From: Desulfarculaceae bacterium JdFR-95
GTDB taxonomy: Bacteria > Desulfobacterota > Desulfarculia > Desulfarculales > Desulfarculaceae
DNA length: 5,728 nucleotides
Assembly (NCBI GenBank): GCA_002011835.1
Contig: MTPE01000409.1
Location: 1,112-6,839 of the forward strand
Direction: 5' to 3'
The position numbers and the translations under genes were made by a program. Each line of letters begins with the position of its first letter. Position 1 is the first letter of the stretch. Below are positions 5,672 to 5,728 of this stretch, piece by piece. The notes under the pieces are model-generated. The model was not told where the DNA came from. It made no database searches and saw only the letters and a list, made by a program, of their open reading frames with translations.

Positions 5672-5684
5672 AACGAATATCGTT
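5672..5684. promoter_or_regulatory. Dyad AACGA-ATA-TCGTT next to the palindrome
   Basis: A perfect 5-bp inverted repeat with a 3-bp centre abuts the palindrome at 5662-5671. It lies in a locally A/T-richer patch of an otherwise very GC-rich region. Two dyads side by side, about 45-67 bp before the -24 element, resemble a paired operator for a dimeric regulator. No known consensus is matched with certainty. Confidence 0.35.
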
Positions 5685-5728
5685 TGTGCTTCCCGTGGGG
5701 GGTGTGCGCGGACTTCCCCCCCGCCGCG

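Larger units (their letters stand above)
5559..5728. other. Non-coding upstream region of the operon
   Basis: I see no convincing gene on either strand in these 170 bases. They hold the flgF leader, the sigma-54 promoter and two dyads. The right end (about 5697-5728) has runs of six G and seven C that could pair but lack a following T-run, so I do not call a terminator. What lies upstream of flgF is outside the window. Confidence 0.7.

Noticed and set aside
5697..5722. GGGGGG (5697-5702) and CCCCCCC (5716-5722) as a terminator hairpin
   Set aside because: The loop would be about 13 nt, the stem a simple homopolymer, and neither strand has a T-run after it. A weak inverted repeat in GC-rich DNA is the simpler reading.
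1..5728. Sigma-28 (FliA) promoter before flgN or flgK
   Set aside because: No TAAA-N15-GCCGATAA-like element is visible on the minus strand ahead of either gene. The DNA there is coding and GC-rich.
1..5728. Mobile elements, CRISPR arrays, tRNA or rRNA genes, defence or toxin modules
   Set aside because: Coding occupies nearly all of the window with recognisable flagellar genes. I saw no spaced repeats, transposase motifs, cloverleaf sequences or foreign-looking composition.

Overview
The window is a piece of a flagellar basal-body operon from a GC-rich Gram-negative bacterium. All eight genes lie on the minus strand. Read in the direction of transcription (right to left) they are flgF, flgG, flgA, flgH, flgI, flgJ, flgN and the first 87 codons of flgK, which runs off the left edge. 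P-ring and L-ring genes (flgI, flgH) require an outer membrane, so the host is Gram-negative. The order rod genes, then flgA-flgH-flgI-flgJ, then flgN-flgK, with a short flgJ lacking a muramidase domain and a sigma-54 promoter in front, fits Desulfobacterota (deltaproteobacteria) best. That placement is an inference from gene order and protein style, not a database match.

Layout. Positions 5559-5728 are non-coding and hold a near-perfect sigma-54 promoter (TGGCAC-N5-TTGC, 5603-5617, minus strand), with two adjacent dyads further upstream that could be activator sites. From 5558 to the left edge the genes are packed tightly: the gaps are 29, 10, 13 and 13 nt, then a 1-nt overlap, then 2 and 1 nt. 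No terminator or internal promoter was found, so one transcript probably covers everything and continues past the left edge.

How the genes work together. FlgF and FlgG are the proximal and distal rod proteins. FlgA is the periplasmic chaperone for P-ring assembly, FlgI is the P ring and FlgH is the L-ring lipoprotein; together they form the bushing around the rod. FlgJ is the rod-capping scaffold, here without its own peptidoglycan hydrolase. FlgN is the cytoplasmic export chaperone for the hook-filament junction proteins, and its client FlgK follows directly. The operon therefore runs in assembly order from rod to rings to hook-filament junction.

Nothing here looks like an undescribed system. 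The points worth a second look are the sigma-54 promoter and the start-codon correction it forces on flgF, the single-domain FlgJ with an unusual tail, the absence of flgM from its common place between flgJ and flgN, three stop codons built into Shine-Dalgarno sequences, and a GTG-started flgK. Long open frames on the plus strand and in alternative minus-strand frames are shadows caused by the high GC content.
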